Positions 25,877 to 33,882 of a stretch of DNA of 64,000 nucleotides are shown here, piece by piece. Both the position numbers and the translations under genes were made by a program. Within the stretch, counting starts at the first letter, position 1, and every line of letters begins with the position of its first letter. Source of the DNA: JAEWSN01 sp942493335 (GTDB lineage Bacteria; Bacillota; Clostridia; DSM-8532). The DNA lies in the NCBI GenBank assembly GCA_942493335.1, contig OW818693.1, positions 1,240,001-1,304,000 on the forward strand. The letters are read 5' to 3'. The notes below the pieces were generated by a model. The model did not search any database. It was not told the origin of the DNA and saw nothing but the letters and a program-made list of their open reading frames with translations.

Positions 25877-25943
25877 GAACCGTCATAGCTTGCGCCGTAG
25901 ACTTCATGCTTTGCGACCCAGCCTTTCGACTGGTGTGCCCTTT
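25870..25943 (-). promoter_or_regulatory. Cyclic-di-GMP-I (GEMM-I) riboswitch
   Basis: Minus strand: GGGCACACCAGTCGAAAGGC then TGGGTCGCAAAGC, and a second domain from GAAGTCTACGG to CGGCTGCC. The GNRA loop (GAAA) in the first stem, the CGCAAAGC core, the CTACGG strand and the closing GGCA/TGCC P1 stem all match the class-I consensus. It lies about 100 nt upstream of the adhesin start and overlaps a terminator. Only one aptamer is present, and no diguanylate cyclase or phosphodiesterase is encoded in the window. Confidence 0.9.
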
Positions 25944-26221
25944 ACATCAGAATATATCGCTTGATTGTTTTCGTTTGGCTTCAGCCCTTCCCGCTTCCTT
26001 TTGGAATACGATCTTGTCCGAAGCTTCCTTGCACCTGTCGAAAAAACCAAGCAACATCATTGTACGATGAGCCATGTAAAACGTCAATAAATGAAACCAA
26101 AAGATTCCCGTCGAATACTGTCGAATAAAATAATGTTATTGTTATTTTTCATTTTCAGTTCGCATGATGCTTTTCGTCATTGCGAAACTCCGATAACGAT
26201 GGCACCTTCACTCCTATAAAG
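25944..26221. other. AT-rich intergenic region upstream of the riboswitch
   Basis: Between the hydrogenase operon terminator and the riboswitch. On the minus strand TATATT at about 25960-25955 is a possible -10 for the adhesin transcript, without a convincing -35. A hairpin TTCGCAtgATG/CATtGCGAA lies at about 26158-26185. No gene is seen. Confidence 0.35.
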
Positions 26222-26260
26222 AAAAAACCGTTCACCGTATCAACGCCGGCAAACGGTTCC
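26222..26260 (-). terminator. Terminator of the hydrogenase operon
   Basis: On the minus strand AACCGTT and AACGGTT flank a loop of about 20 nt and are followed by TTTTTTC. It lies about 65 nt after the hydA stop. Confidence 0.75.
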
Positions 26261-26323
26261 TTCCTGATTCCTATGTTCCGGATTTATCAAATTCCTGCAG
26301 GCGGGCGTCCGGACGCATCCGTC

Positions 26324-28069
26324 TCAGATCCGCTCCCTGGCCGTATACTGTGTATGCAGCAGCTCGTGCGCCTTCTCTCCATAGAACTCGCCGAGGAAAT
26401 CCTTGTAGAGCTGCATCACCTGCTGATTTTCATGGCTCTTCCGTTTCGGCTTGCCTGCGTCCTCGCGATAAATGGCTGCCGCACGTTTCTTGATGATTTC
26501 CGCATCACCATGATGATACGGTTGACCGCCGCCACCCACGCATCCGCCGGGGCAGGCCATGATCTCGATGGCGTGGTAATTCGCCTCGCCGGACCGGATC
26601 GCTTCGAGCAGCTTTCTTGCATTGCCGAGGCCGTGGGCGACACCGATCTTCACATCCAGATCGCCGATCCTCACGGTCGCTTCCCGAATGCCGTCAAATC
26701 CGCGGAGCGCATGGAAGTCCACCTGCTCCAATGTTTCCCCCGTCATCCATTCGTACGCCGTTCTGAGTGCCGCTTCGATGACGCCGCCCGTCGTACCGAA
26801 GATGACCGATGCGCCAGTGGATTCCCCCAGTGGATTGTCGAAATCGGCATCCTCCAGATCCACAAAGTTGATGCCGGATTCCCGGATCATCATTCCCAGT
26901 TCCCGGGTGGTCAGGACATAATCCACATTCGAACTGCCTTCACCGGTCAGTTCCGGCCGCGCGGACTCGTACTTCTTTGCAAGGCATGGCATGATGGACA
27001 CCACGACCATCTTTTTGGGGTCGATGTTGTATTTCTGGGCATAGTACGATTTGGCGACGGCGCCGAACATCTCGTGCGGCGATTTGCAGGTGGATGGAAT
27101 GTCCAGCAGATCCTGGAACTGATGCTCGAAAAATTTGACCCAGGCGGGGCAGCAGCTGGTCAGAATCGGCAGTCGGCCGCCATGTTGCAGACGATGGACG
27201 AATTCCGACGCCTCTTCGATAATGGTGAGATCGGCGCCGAAATCGGTATCGAAAATCCGGTCGAAGCCCATCTTTCGGAGCGCTGCGGTCATCTTCCCGG
27301 TGACAATGGTGCCAGGCTCCATGTCGAACTCTTCCCCGAGTGCAACGCGGACCGCCGGCGCCGTCTGCACCACAACATATTTGTCCGGATCGTTGATGGC
27401 TTCCCAGACCTGCCGGATGGAACTGATTTCCGTCAGCGCGGCAGTCGGACATACAGCGACGCACTGGCCGCAGAAGGTGCACATCGTCTCGCTCATCGGC
27501 ATGCCGAAGGCCGGCGAGACAACGGTTTCGAACCCACGGTCGACAGCCGACAGAACGCCCACCGTCTGCACCTCGTTGCACATCGTTTCGCAGCGTCGGC
27601 ACAGGATGCACTTGTCCAGGTTCCGATGGATGGATTTGCTGGAAACGTCCTCAGGATAGGTGGACATGGCGCCCTTGTATTTGAGCTGCCCGCGCACACC
27701 GAGGTTTGCCGCCAGCTTCTGCAGGTCGCAGGTCTGGTTTTTCTCGCAGATCAGGCAATCCGGCGGATGATCCGACAGAAGCAGCTCCACCGACGTGCGG
27801 CGCGCCTTCACGGCGCGCGGTGTATTCGTCCGGATGACCATTCCGTCCGATACTTTCGTGGCACAGGAAGGCGCCAGGTTGCGGCGCCCCTCCACCTCCA
27901 CCATGCACACGCGGCAGGATGCCACGTGATTGACCGCCTTCAGCTCGCCGAGGTCCATGTGGCAAAGGGTCGGAATGTTCACCTTCGCCTCGCGCGCGGC
28001 CTCCAGGATGGTGTAGTGATCGGGAACCGTATATTCCGTATCGTTGATGCGTATCGAAACCAATCTCAT
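26324..28069 (-). CDS. hydA: NAD(P)-linked [FeFe]-hydrogenase, catalytic subunit
   Basis: 581 residues, ATG at 28069 behind GTAGGAGGAAGCGCC. Reversibly reduces protons to H2. Modules in order: [2Fe-2S] domain (C36, C52, C55, C69), His-Cys3 cluster (H101, C105, C108, C114), two 4Fe-4S clusters (CILCRRCETMC and CTFCGQCVAVC), and the H-domain with L1 TSCCPAW (C306, C307), L2 MPCLAKKYE (C362) and L3 EIMACPGGCVGGGG (C506, C510). All catalytic residues are present. With the NuoF- and NuoE-like partners it forms the trimeric or tetrameric Hyd/Hnd type, many members of which couple NAD(P)H and ferredoxin by electron bifurcation; bifurcation here is inferred from family. Confidence 0.95.
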   Translation of the reverse strand: MRLVSIRINDTEYTVPDHYTILEAAREAKVNIPTLCHMDLGELKAVNHVASCRVCMVEVEGRRNLAPSCATKVSDGMVIRTNTPRAVKARRTSVELLLSDHPPDCLICEKNQTCDLQKLAANLGVRGQLKYKGAMSTYPEDVSSKSIHRNLDKCILCRRCETMCNEVQTVGVLSAVDRGFETVVSPAFGMPMSETMCTFCGQCVAVCPTAALTEISSIRQVWEAINDPDKYVVVQTAPAVRVALGEEFDMEPGTIVTGKMTAALRKMGFDRIFDTDFGADLTIIEEASEFVHRLQHGGRLPILTSCCPAWVKFFEHQFQDLLDIPSTCKSPHEMFGAVAKSYYAQKYNIDPKKMVVVSIMPCLAKKYESARPELTGEGSSNVDYVLTTRELGMMIRESGINFVDLEDADFDNPLGESTGASVIFGTTGGVIEAALRTAYEWMTGETLEQVDFHALRGFDGIREATVRIGDLDVKIGVAHGLGNARKLLEAIRSGEANYHAIEIMACPGGCVGGGGQPYHHGDAEIIKKRAAAIYREDAGKPKRKSHENQQVMQLYKDFLGEFYGEKAHELLHTQYTARERI

Positions 28070-28080
28070 GGCGCTTCCTC

Positions 28081-29874
28081 CTACTTTTTGACGATGGCGC
28101 CGAACTTGCAGGCTTTCTGGCAGGCGCCGCACTTGATGCACTTGGCTTGATCGATTTCGTGCACCTTCTTCACTTCACCGGAAATGCAGGAAACCGGGCA
28201 GACCCGCTTGCAGGCTGTACAGCCGATGCACTTGTCCGGGACGACGTAGTAGGAAAGCAATGCGGTGCAGACGCCGGCCGGGCACCGCTTGTCCACGACG
28301 TGCGCGACATATTCGTCGCGAAAGTATTTCAGGGTGGACAGCACGGGATTCGGCGAAGTCTGTCCGAGTCCGCAAAGTGCGGTATCCTTGATGATGCTCC
28401 CGAGTTCGGCCAGGTTGTCCAGATCCTCCAGTGTGCCCTTTCCCTCCGTGATGCGCGTGAGCGTCTCATGCAGGCGCTTGTTCCCGACGCGGCAGGGCGT
28501 GCACTTGCCACAGGATTCGTCACAGGTGAACTCGAGATAGAACTTTGCGACATTGACCATGCAATCGTCCTCATCCAGGACGATCATGCCGCCGGATCCC
28601 ATCATGGACCCGATTCGCGTCAGGTTCTCATAGTCGATCGGCGTGTCGAGATCCGCAGCCGGAATGCAGCCTCCGGAAGGACCCCCGGTCTGGACGGATT
28701 TGAACTTCTTCCCATCCTTGATGCCACCGCCGATGTCAAAGATGATTTCCCGCAGTTTGATGCCCATCGGCACTTCCACGAGACCCACATTGTTGACTTT
28801 ACCGGCCAATGCGAACACTTTCGTTCCCTTGCTCTTTTCTGAACCGATGGAGGCGAACCATTCCGCTCCCTTGAGAATGATGGGCGGCACGTTCGCAAAG
28901 GTCTCCACGTTGTTGACACAGGTCGGCTTGTCCCATAGACCGCTTTCCGCCGGGAAGGGCGGCTTGTTTGTCGGTTCGCCGCGCTCGCCTTCGATGGAAT
29001 GGATCAGGGCGGTTTCCTCGCCGCAGACAAATGCACCCGCGCCATATTTGATCTGAATGTCGAAATTGAATCCTGTTCCGAAGATGTTGTCACCGATCAG
29101 GCCCGCTTCCCTCGCCTGTCCGATGGCAATGAGCAGACGGTGGATGGCCAGCGGGTATTCGGCACGGATGTAGATATAGCCCTTCGAGGCCCCGGTCGCA
29201 TACCCTGCAATGGCCATGGCCTCCAGCACGCTGTGCGGGTCCCCCTCGAGAATGGAACGGTCCATGAAGGCGCCCGGATCCCCTTCATCCGCATTGCAGA
29301 CGATATACTTCTGGTCGGCCTTGTTCTTCGCCGCAGCTTCCCATTTCAACCCGGTCGGGAAGCCGCCTCCGCCCCGGCCGCGCAGACCGCTTTTCTTGAC
29401 AAGCGCAACCAGCGCATCAGGCGTCATTTCCGTCAGCACCTTGCCGAGTGCCTGATATCCATCGACCGAGATGTACTCGTTGATGTCCTCCGGATCGATG
29501 AAACCACAGTTGCGAAGGGCGATGCGGAGCTGCTTCTTGTAAAAGGGCATGTCCTTGTGCTCGGAAATCCGCTCCTTCAACGTGGGTTCCACGTACATGA
29601 GGCGGTTGACCGGGCGGCCCTTGAGCACATGCTCGCTGACAATTTCCTCGGCGTCGACGGGCTTTACTTCCACATAAAAAATGTTGTCGGGCAGGACCTT
29701 CACGATAGGTCCCTTTTCACAGAAGCCGAAGCAGCCAGTCGTGACCACCTGAACCTCGTTCCCCATGCCGGCCATCAGCACCTGCGCCTGCAGGTTCTCC
29801 ACCAGCCGTTTGCTTTCCGAGGCCTGACAGCCGGTTCCGCCGCAGACCAGGAGATGCATCCTGTATGTGCTCAT
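28081..29874 (-). CDS. hydB: Hydrogenase NAD(P)H-oxidising/diaphorase subunit (NuoF-like)
   Basis: 597 residues, ATG at 29874 with GGAGGAGACTTTC upstream. An N-terminal thioredoxin-like [2Fe-2S] domain (CGGTGC and CFGFC) is fused to a NuoF core. FMN and NADH binding are shown by GRGGGGFPTGLKWE, NADEGDPGAFMDRS and CGEETALIHSIEG. The N3-type cluster is CGKCTPCRVGNKR, and a C-terminal 2x4Fe-4S ferredoxin has CIGCTACKRVCP and CIKCGACQKAC. This exact architecture defines HydB/HndC of NAD(P)-dependent hydrogenases. It is 11 nt upstream of hydA. Confidence 0.95.
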   Translation of the reverse strand: MSTYRMHLLVCGGTGCQASESKRLVENLQAQVLMAGMGNEVQVVTTGCFGFCEKGPIVKVLPDNIFYVEVKPVDAEEIVSEHVLKGRPVNRLMYVEPTLKERISEHKDMPFYKKQLRIALRNCGFIDPEDINEYISVDGYQALGKVLTEMTPDALVALVKKSGLRGRGGGGFPTGLKWEAAAKNKADQKYIVCNADEGDPGAFMDRSILEGDPHSVLEAMAIAGYATGASKGYIYIRAEYPLAIHRLLIAIGQAREAGLIGDNIFGTGFNFDIQIKYGAGAFVCGEETALIHSIEGERGEPTNKPPFPAESGLWDKPTCVNNVETFANVPPIILKGAEWFASIGSEKSKGTKVFALAGKVNNVGLVEVPMGIKLREIIFDIGGGIKDGKKFKSVQTGGPSGGCIPAADLDTPIDYENLTRIGSMMGSGGMIVLDEDDCMVNVAKFYLEFTCDESCGKCTPCRVGNKRLHETLTRITEGKGTLEDLDNLAELGSIIKDTALCGLGQTSPNPVLSTLKYFRDEYVAHVVDKRCPAGVCTALLSYYVVPDKCIGCTACKRVCPVSCISGEVKKVHEIDQAKCIKCGACQKACKFGAIVKK

Positions 29875-29888
29875 GAAAGTCTCCTCCA

Positions 29889-30281
29889 TCACTCCACAGT
29901 CTCGAACGGGCGGCCGATGATCAGGTCCTGGACCATTTCCCCATGCCGGACATGCCGTCGGACGATGTCCCTTCCGCTTTCCACCGTGACATTCCCATAC
30001 AGGATGGGTTCCAGCCCGGGAACGCGCACCTCGACGGTCGGTTCGGAATGGCAGGCGCCCATGCACCCGGACTGAACGAATGTGACATTGTTCAGATCAA
30101 GCAGGCGCGCTTCGTCCATCATGGCGTTGAATACAGGCCGCGCGCCTGCCGCAATGCCGCAGGTGGCCATGCCGACGATGACGCGGATATTGGATTCGGC
30201 GTCCCCGGACGCACGGACATTGATGTCGGTCTTGAGCTTGTCCCGCAGTGCCTTGAGTTCATCCAGCGACTTGATGCCCAT
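29889..30281 (-). CDS. HndB-like (2Fe-2S) thioredoxin-fold subunit of the hydrogenase
   Basis: 130 residues, ATG at 30281 behind GGAGGTGTGAGGC. The thioredoxin-like ferredoxin core shows cysteines in GMATCGIAAGA and SGCMGACHSEP, and a short helical N-terminus. This matches the small HndB subunit of Desulfovibrio-type NADP-reducing hydrogenases (four-gene hnd operons), which many three-subunit HydABC operons lack. It sits between the NuoE-like and NuoF-like genes, 14 nt above hydB. Confidence 0.88.
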   Translation of the reverse strand: MGIKSLDELKALRDKLKTDINVRASGDAESNIRVIVGMATCGIAAGARPVFNAMMDEARLLDLNNVTFVQSGCMGACHSEPTVEVRVPGLEPILYGNVTVESGRDIVRRHVRHGEMVQDLIIGRPFETVE

Positions 30282-30284
30282 GCC

Positions 30285-30776
30285 TCACACCTCCGAAAAT
30301 TCCTTGATGATGCTGCCGATCTCGCCGGGTTTCACACGCCCGTACACCTTGCCGTCGACCATGACGACGGGAGCCAGACCACAGGCGCCGACACACCGCA
30401 GCGCATCGATCGAGTACCGTCCGTCCGCCGTCGTTTGCCCTGCCTTCACGCCGAGGTCCGCTTCCAGTTCCTTCAGGATGATTTCCGCCCCTCTCACAAA
30501 GCAGGCGGTTCCCATGCAGACATTGATGACATGTTCTCCTCGCGGTTCTTCCGCGAAGAAGGAATAAAAGGACACGACTCCGTACACATTGGCTGCCGAC
30601 AGGTCAAGCAGCCTTGCAACATGCAGCTGGACTTCCTTCGGCAGATATCCGAAAATCTCCTGCGCCTTGTGCAGCACGGCGATCAGCGCGCCTTGCCGTT
30701 CGGGCAGCGCCATCACGTAGGCATCCAGTTCCCCGAACTTCTCCTCGGTCAATGTATTCTTGCACATCGATCCCAT
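30285..30776 (-). CDS. hydC: Hydrogenase NuoE-like subunit
   Basis: 163 residues. The N-terminal helical bundle (ERQGALIAVLHKAQEIFGYLP, seen in NuoE proteins) and the thioredoxin-like [2Fe-2S] domain with CMGTACFVRGA and LRCVGACGLAPV identify it as HydC/HndA. It transfers electrons between the flavin subunit and the other clusters. The ATG at 30776 is used; a second ATG 9 nt in is equally possible given the AAAGG position. First gene of the operon hydC-hndB-hydB-hydA, ending 3 nt before the HndB-like gene. Confidence 0.94.
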   Translation of the reverse strand: MGSMCKNTLTEEKFGELDAYVMALPERQGALIAVLHKAQEIFGYLPKEVQLHVARLLDLSAANVYGVVSFYSFFAEEPRGEHVINVCMGTACFVRGAEIILKELEADLGVKAGQTTADGRYSIDALRCVGACGLAPVVMVDGKVYGRVKPGEIGSIIKEFSEV

Positions 30777-30805
30777 CTGCCTTTCTATGCGTCTTCCACA
30801 TCAAT

Positions 30806-30842
30806 CAAAAATGGGCAGGAACACACACAAAGCGTTCCTACC
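30806..30842 (-). terminator. Hairpin after apbE
   Basis: On the minus strand AGGAAC and GTTCCT flank a loop of about 11 nt and are followed by GCCCATTTTTG. It lies between apbE and the hydrogenase operon, so the two probably have separate transcripts. Confidence 0.55.
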
Positions 30843-30947
30843 ACAATGGATCGGTCTTTATTCAAAAGGATTCCGATGATGTGCCAAAAATCAGGCGCAA
30901 GCCGTCTCATTTCATTCCATCGCTCCAGCCGTCTGATGTTCTGCCGG

Positions 30948-32039
30948 TCAACGATTGACTGCACCGCCCATATCCCGGAGCACGGCTTCCATGCCATCGG
31001 TCGTCTTGCGCGTACCGTCCGGCAGGATCCAGATGGCATCCACACCTGCCGCCTTCGCGGCAGCCAGGCTCTCTTCATAGGGCAGAAGGAAGAGAGTGGT
31101 GGAGAAAAAATCCGCGATACCGGAATCCGGCACCATGACGGTAACCGCCCTGTAATACGCCGCCGGCATGAGCGTTTGGGGATCAATGAGGTGGTGGTAC
31201 GATTTGCCGTCCACAACGTAATTCCTCTGATAATCTCCGCTGGTGACCACGGCCATGTCATTGACATAGGCGACATCCAGCGGGTCTTCATCGGGATTCA
31301 GAACATCGCCGTCCGGATTCTGTATGCCAACGCCCCATTTCGTCCGGACCCCATCCTTCGGGGCGCCTGCCGCAAGAATGTTTCCTCCTCCGGAAACAAT
31401 GAAGGAATCAAGTCCCGACGCCTTCAGTTCATTTGCCACAATTCCACAGGCATACCCTTTGGCTACAGCACCTACATCCAGCGACATGCCCGCCTTTTTC
31501 AAAAATACGGTCCCGGCGGTTTCGTCCACCACCACATCATCAAGATTGCAGAGCAGGGAAGCGGCCTTCAGCTTCGCCATGTCCGGCAGCATTGCATTTG
31601 CGGGATCATCGATGCCGGCCGTCCTTGCGTCATGCCACAGGGAAAGCACAGGACCCATCGCGATGTTGCAGACGCCTGCCGTTTTGTCATGCCACTCCTT
31701 GGAAAAACGGATGAGTTCCAGCAGATCCTTGTCAACCTTGACTGGCGTGATGCCGGCCCGTTCGTTGATGGTACGTACATTGTTCAATCCATCATAGGAA
31801 TGATAGATGTCATAGAGGCGATTGAGCGATTCAAAACGTGCCTGCGCCTGTTTGGCATACTTCCCGAAGGATGTCTCGTTGTCCGAATAGCCGACAATCT
31901 GGATCAGGGTATCGAAGGAACCCAGAAATTCATAGGTATACTTGCTTTTGGCCTTCGTCCCGGTCGAACAGGCTGTAACCAGCATGGCGGCAAGAATCAT
32001 TGGAATCAGGACGCGTATTGCCCTCCGTCGTGTAGTCAT
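30948..32039 (-). CDS. apbE: FAD:protein FMN transferase (flavinyltransferase lipoprotein)
   Basis: 363 residues, ATG at 32039 with AAAGGGG upstream. A lipoprotein signal ends at C24 (LVTACS), so the enzyme works outside the membrane. ApbE motifs: TLIQIVGYS, GPVLSLWHDAR, SLDVGAVAKGYACGIV, FIVSGGGNILAAG and the C-terminal HHLIDPQTLMP with the metal ligands. It attaches FMN covalently to Ser/Thr of secreted or membrane proteins. In the Listeria EET locus the equivalent is FmnB. It follows the PplA-like gene but behind a strong terminator, hinting at separately set expression. Confidence 0.93.
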   Translation of the reverse strand: MTTRRRAIRVLIPMILAAMLVTACSTGTKAKSKYTYEFLGSFDTLIQIVGYSDNETSFGKYAKQAQARFESLNRLYDIYHSYDGLNNVRTINERAGITPVKVDKDLLELIRFSKEWHDKTAGVCNIAMGPVLSLWHDARTAGIDDPANAMLPDMAKLKAASLLCNLDDVVVDETAGTVFLKKAGMSLDVGAVAKGYACGIVANELKASGLDSFIVSGGGNILAAGAPKDGVRTKWGVGIQNPDGDVLNPDEDPLDVAYVNDMAVVTSGDYQRNYVVDGKSYHHLIDPQTLMPAAYYRAVTVMVPDSGIADFFSTTLFLLPYEESLAAAKAAGVDAIWILPDGTRKTTDGMEAVLRDMGGAVNR

Positions 32040-32077
32040 GTCCGATCCCCTTTCATCATTCCATTCGTCGTTCAGAA

Positions 32078-32120
32078 GGAAAAAGGGCAGGGTACTGCAT
32101 TTTCATGCGGTATCCTGCCC
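32078..32120 (-). terminator. Terminator between the PplA-like gene and apbE
   Basis: On the minus strand GGGCAGG-ATACCGCA pairs with TGCAGTAC-CCTGCCC around a TGAAAA-type loop, followed by TTTTTCCTT. This is a strong intrinsic terminator 19 nt after the PplA-like stop. Confidence 0.85.
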
Positions 32121-32138
32121 GGTTTGCCCGCCAATTCA

Positions 32139-32678
32139 TTATTTGGCGTTTTTGATGGCCTTGTCAACTGCCTTGAGGTAGTCGGAAACGGAAATGGTGA
32201 CCTTGGAGGTCAGATCGGCTTCGTCCGGGATGCCGGCCTTGCCTTCGACTTCCTTCACCTTCATCGAAGCGACCTGAGCGGCAGTTTTGCCGACCATCCA
32301 CTTTTCAAGGTCGGCGATTTCCTCGTGCCAGTCCCGGCCCAGACCGGAAGCCTTTTTCATGCCGTACTCGCTGCCGAGCTCCGTCTTCGTCTTGACTTCG
32401 GCGGTCTTGTCCGATGTCACCTTGCCGGTCGCATCGAAGCCAACCTTTGTCTGGGAAGAATCAATGTCGATGGAAAGGATTTTGCCGGAACCATCCACAG
32501 TGACAGCGGCCATGATCGTATCGACCTGGGCGGCGCCATCAGCCTCAGCCGTGACATCCTTGGACTTTGCAATCGAAGTGACAACGCCGATGCCTGTCTT
32601 CACGGAGGCAGCGCCGCAGCCGGCGAGGGTAAACAACATGACTACGGACAACATCAGGACCCATACTCTTTTCATCAT
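32139..32678 (-). CDS. PplA-like extracellular lipoprotein (FMN-binding-family relative)
   Basis: 179 residues, double ATG at 32678 behind AAAGGAG. A lipoprotein signal ends at C21 (FTLAGCG). The mature part has MAAVTVDGSGKILSIDID, KTKTELGSEYGMKKASGLG and VTISVSDYLKAVDKA. It resembles the domain found in PplA, the flavinylated shuttle protein of Listeria extracellular electron transfer, and related clostridial lipoproteins. I do not see the usual S/T-G-A-S/T flavinylation motif, so whether ApbE modifies it is open. It is 11 nt downstream of the prenyl synthase gene. Confidence 0.7.
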   Translation of the reverse strand: MMKRVWVLMLSVVMLFTLAGCGAASVKTGIGVVTSIAKSKDVTAEADGAAQVDTIMAAVTVDGSGKILSIDIDSSQTKVGFDATGKVTSDKTAEVKTKTELGSEYGMKKASGLGRDWHEEIADLEKWMVGKTAAQVASMKVKEVEGKAGIPDEADLTSKVTISVSDYLKAVDKAIKNAK

Positions 32679-32689
32679 TTCTCTCCTTT

Positions 32690-33667
32690 TCAACCTGTAG
32701 TTTTTATCTGCAAGGAATCGGTGCCGGATGTCAGCCATTCCGTCAACTCCTCCAAAGCATTCCTTGTAGTCTGTCGGGGCAACTCGGCCAGGAGTCTCCG
32801 ACATTTTTCGGTATAGCGGGCGAGCATGTGTTCCGATTCGCGAAGACCTCCGGCCTCCCGGACGGTATCCAGCAGTTCCTCCATGTCCCCCGCCCCGTGG
32901 AAACAATCCTTCAGCCTGCCCTCAATGGAAATGTCCCTTCGAAGCGCCAGCAACACAGGCAGGGTGGCGATGCCGTCCTTCAAGTCCCTGGCCACGGGCT
33001 TGCCCGCAGACTTCGCATCCATTTCCATGTCCAACAGGTCGTCCCGAATCTGGAACGCCATGCCGAACTTGAATCCGAACTGGCGCATCCGCTTGACATC
33101 GCCCGCTTCAAGACGCCCGGCCTTGCCGCCGATAGCGCATGCCGCAGAAAACAGCAAGCCTGTTTTTCGTGCGATCCGGCGCAAGTACTGGGACAAGGGT
33201 GTGATCTCATATCGGCCGAGGTATTGGGCCATTTCCCCTTCGCACATGGAGAGAACAGCTTTGGCGACCCACTCCGTACGCTCGGGTTCAAGTCCGGATT
33301 CCGCCATCAGCAGCAAACTTTTGGCAAAAAGATAGTCCCCTGTATAAACGGCCATGTTCACGCCATGTTTCTCGGATACAGTTGGCTGCCCTCTGCGAAG
33401 CGTGGCTCCGTCGATGATGTCGTCATGCGCCAATGTGGCGGCATGCAGGGTCTCGACAGCCAACGCCGCCGGAAACACGCGGTTGCGGTCATACTCGCCA
33501 CTTTTCGCGGCAAGGATGGTCATGGCAGGTCGAAGGCGCTTTCCGCCTGCAAGCAGCAGTTTTGCCGATATTTCCTTGTAAGGGACGCCCTTGCCCGCGA
33601 AGCGTTCGGCTGCAAACGCTTCGAATGCAGTCATTTCTTCCCGGACCCAAGGCTGGTTTTCCCACAT
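32690..33667 (-). CDS. Trans polyprenyl diphosphate synthase (DmkB-like)
   Basis: 325 residues, ATG at 33667 behind GAGGAGGACCGGAT. It builds an all-trans prenyl chain from IPP, presumably for a quinone side chain. The first Asp-rich motif is LAHDDIIDGATLRRG, preceded by GGKRLRPAM; the second is FQIRDDLLDME. Residues before the first motif (AVETLHAATLA) are small, which suits long-chain (C30-C40) products. Its place between ndh2 and the PplA-like gene matches dmkB of the EET locus, where a separate demethylmenaquinone pool is made. Its leader contains copy B of the 91-nt element. Confidence 0.88.
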   Translation of the reverse strand: MWENQPWVREEMTAFEAFAAERFAGKGVPYKEISAKLLLAGGKRLRPAMTILAAKSGEYDRNRVFPAALAVETLHAATLAHDDIIDGATLRRGQPTVSEKHGVNMAVYTGDYLFAKSLLLMAESGLEPERTEWVAKAVLSMCEGEMAQYLGRYEITPLSQYLRRIARKTGLLFSAACAIGGKAGRLEAGDVKRMRQFGFKFGMAFQIRDDLLDMEMDAKSAGKPVARDLKDGIATLPVLLALRRDISIEGRLKDCFHGAGDMEELLDTVREAGGLRESEHMLARYTEKCRRLLAELPRQTTRNALEELTEWLTSGTDSLQIKTTG

Positions 33668-33694
33668 ATCCGGTCCTCCTCAGGAGCAGTTATA

Positions 33695-33785
33695 GACCCG
33701 GCAATTGATTGGTATTGTTTTCGGATACCGAATGATGATGGTTTCACTTGCCGGAGTCCCACCCCATACTCCATGTTTGTTGCCG
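33695..33785 (-). repeat. 91-nt conserved intergenic element, copy B
   Basis: Aligns without gaps to 10431-10521 (71 of 91 identical). The minus strand starts CGGCAACAAACATGG, holds GGGACTCCGGCAA and ends ATTGCCGGGTC. The hairpin TTCGG-TAT-CCGAA is perfectly paired here and kept with G-U pairs in copy A, and the outer CGGCA/TGCCG pairing is kept. It lies 28 nt upstream of the prenyl synthase start, inside the ndh2-dmkB gap. Confidence 0.7.
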
Positions 33786-33800
33786 ATTCTATAAGAAATT

Positions 33801-33865
33801 ACTTGTTCTTTTTCATAAAAGAAAGGCGAGTCTGGCCGTTGTTTTTTGAAATTCATAGAACAAGT
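33801..33865. repeat. Long-spaced inverted repeat after ndh2
   Basis: ACTTGTTCT (33801-33809) and AGAACAAGT (33857-33865) are perfect 9-bp arms with a 47-nt, AT-rich loop. It lies just downstream of ndh2. No clear U-tract follows, so it may be a processing or partial-termination structure. Confidence 0.4.
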
Positions 33866-33882
33866 TATTGCTTAACAAATAC

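Noticed and set aside
26180..28150. A 656-codon plus-strand frame
   Set aside because: Antisense to hydA with all H-cluster motifs intact; no start signal.
29943..32816. A 957-codon open frame on the plus strand
   Set aside because: It lies antisense to apbE, hydC and the HndB-like gene, has no ribosome site or family resemblance, and is a by-product of GC-rich codon use on the other strand.
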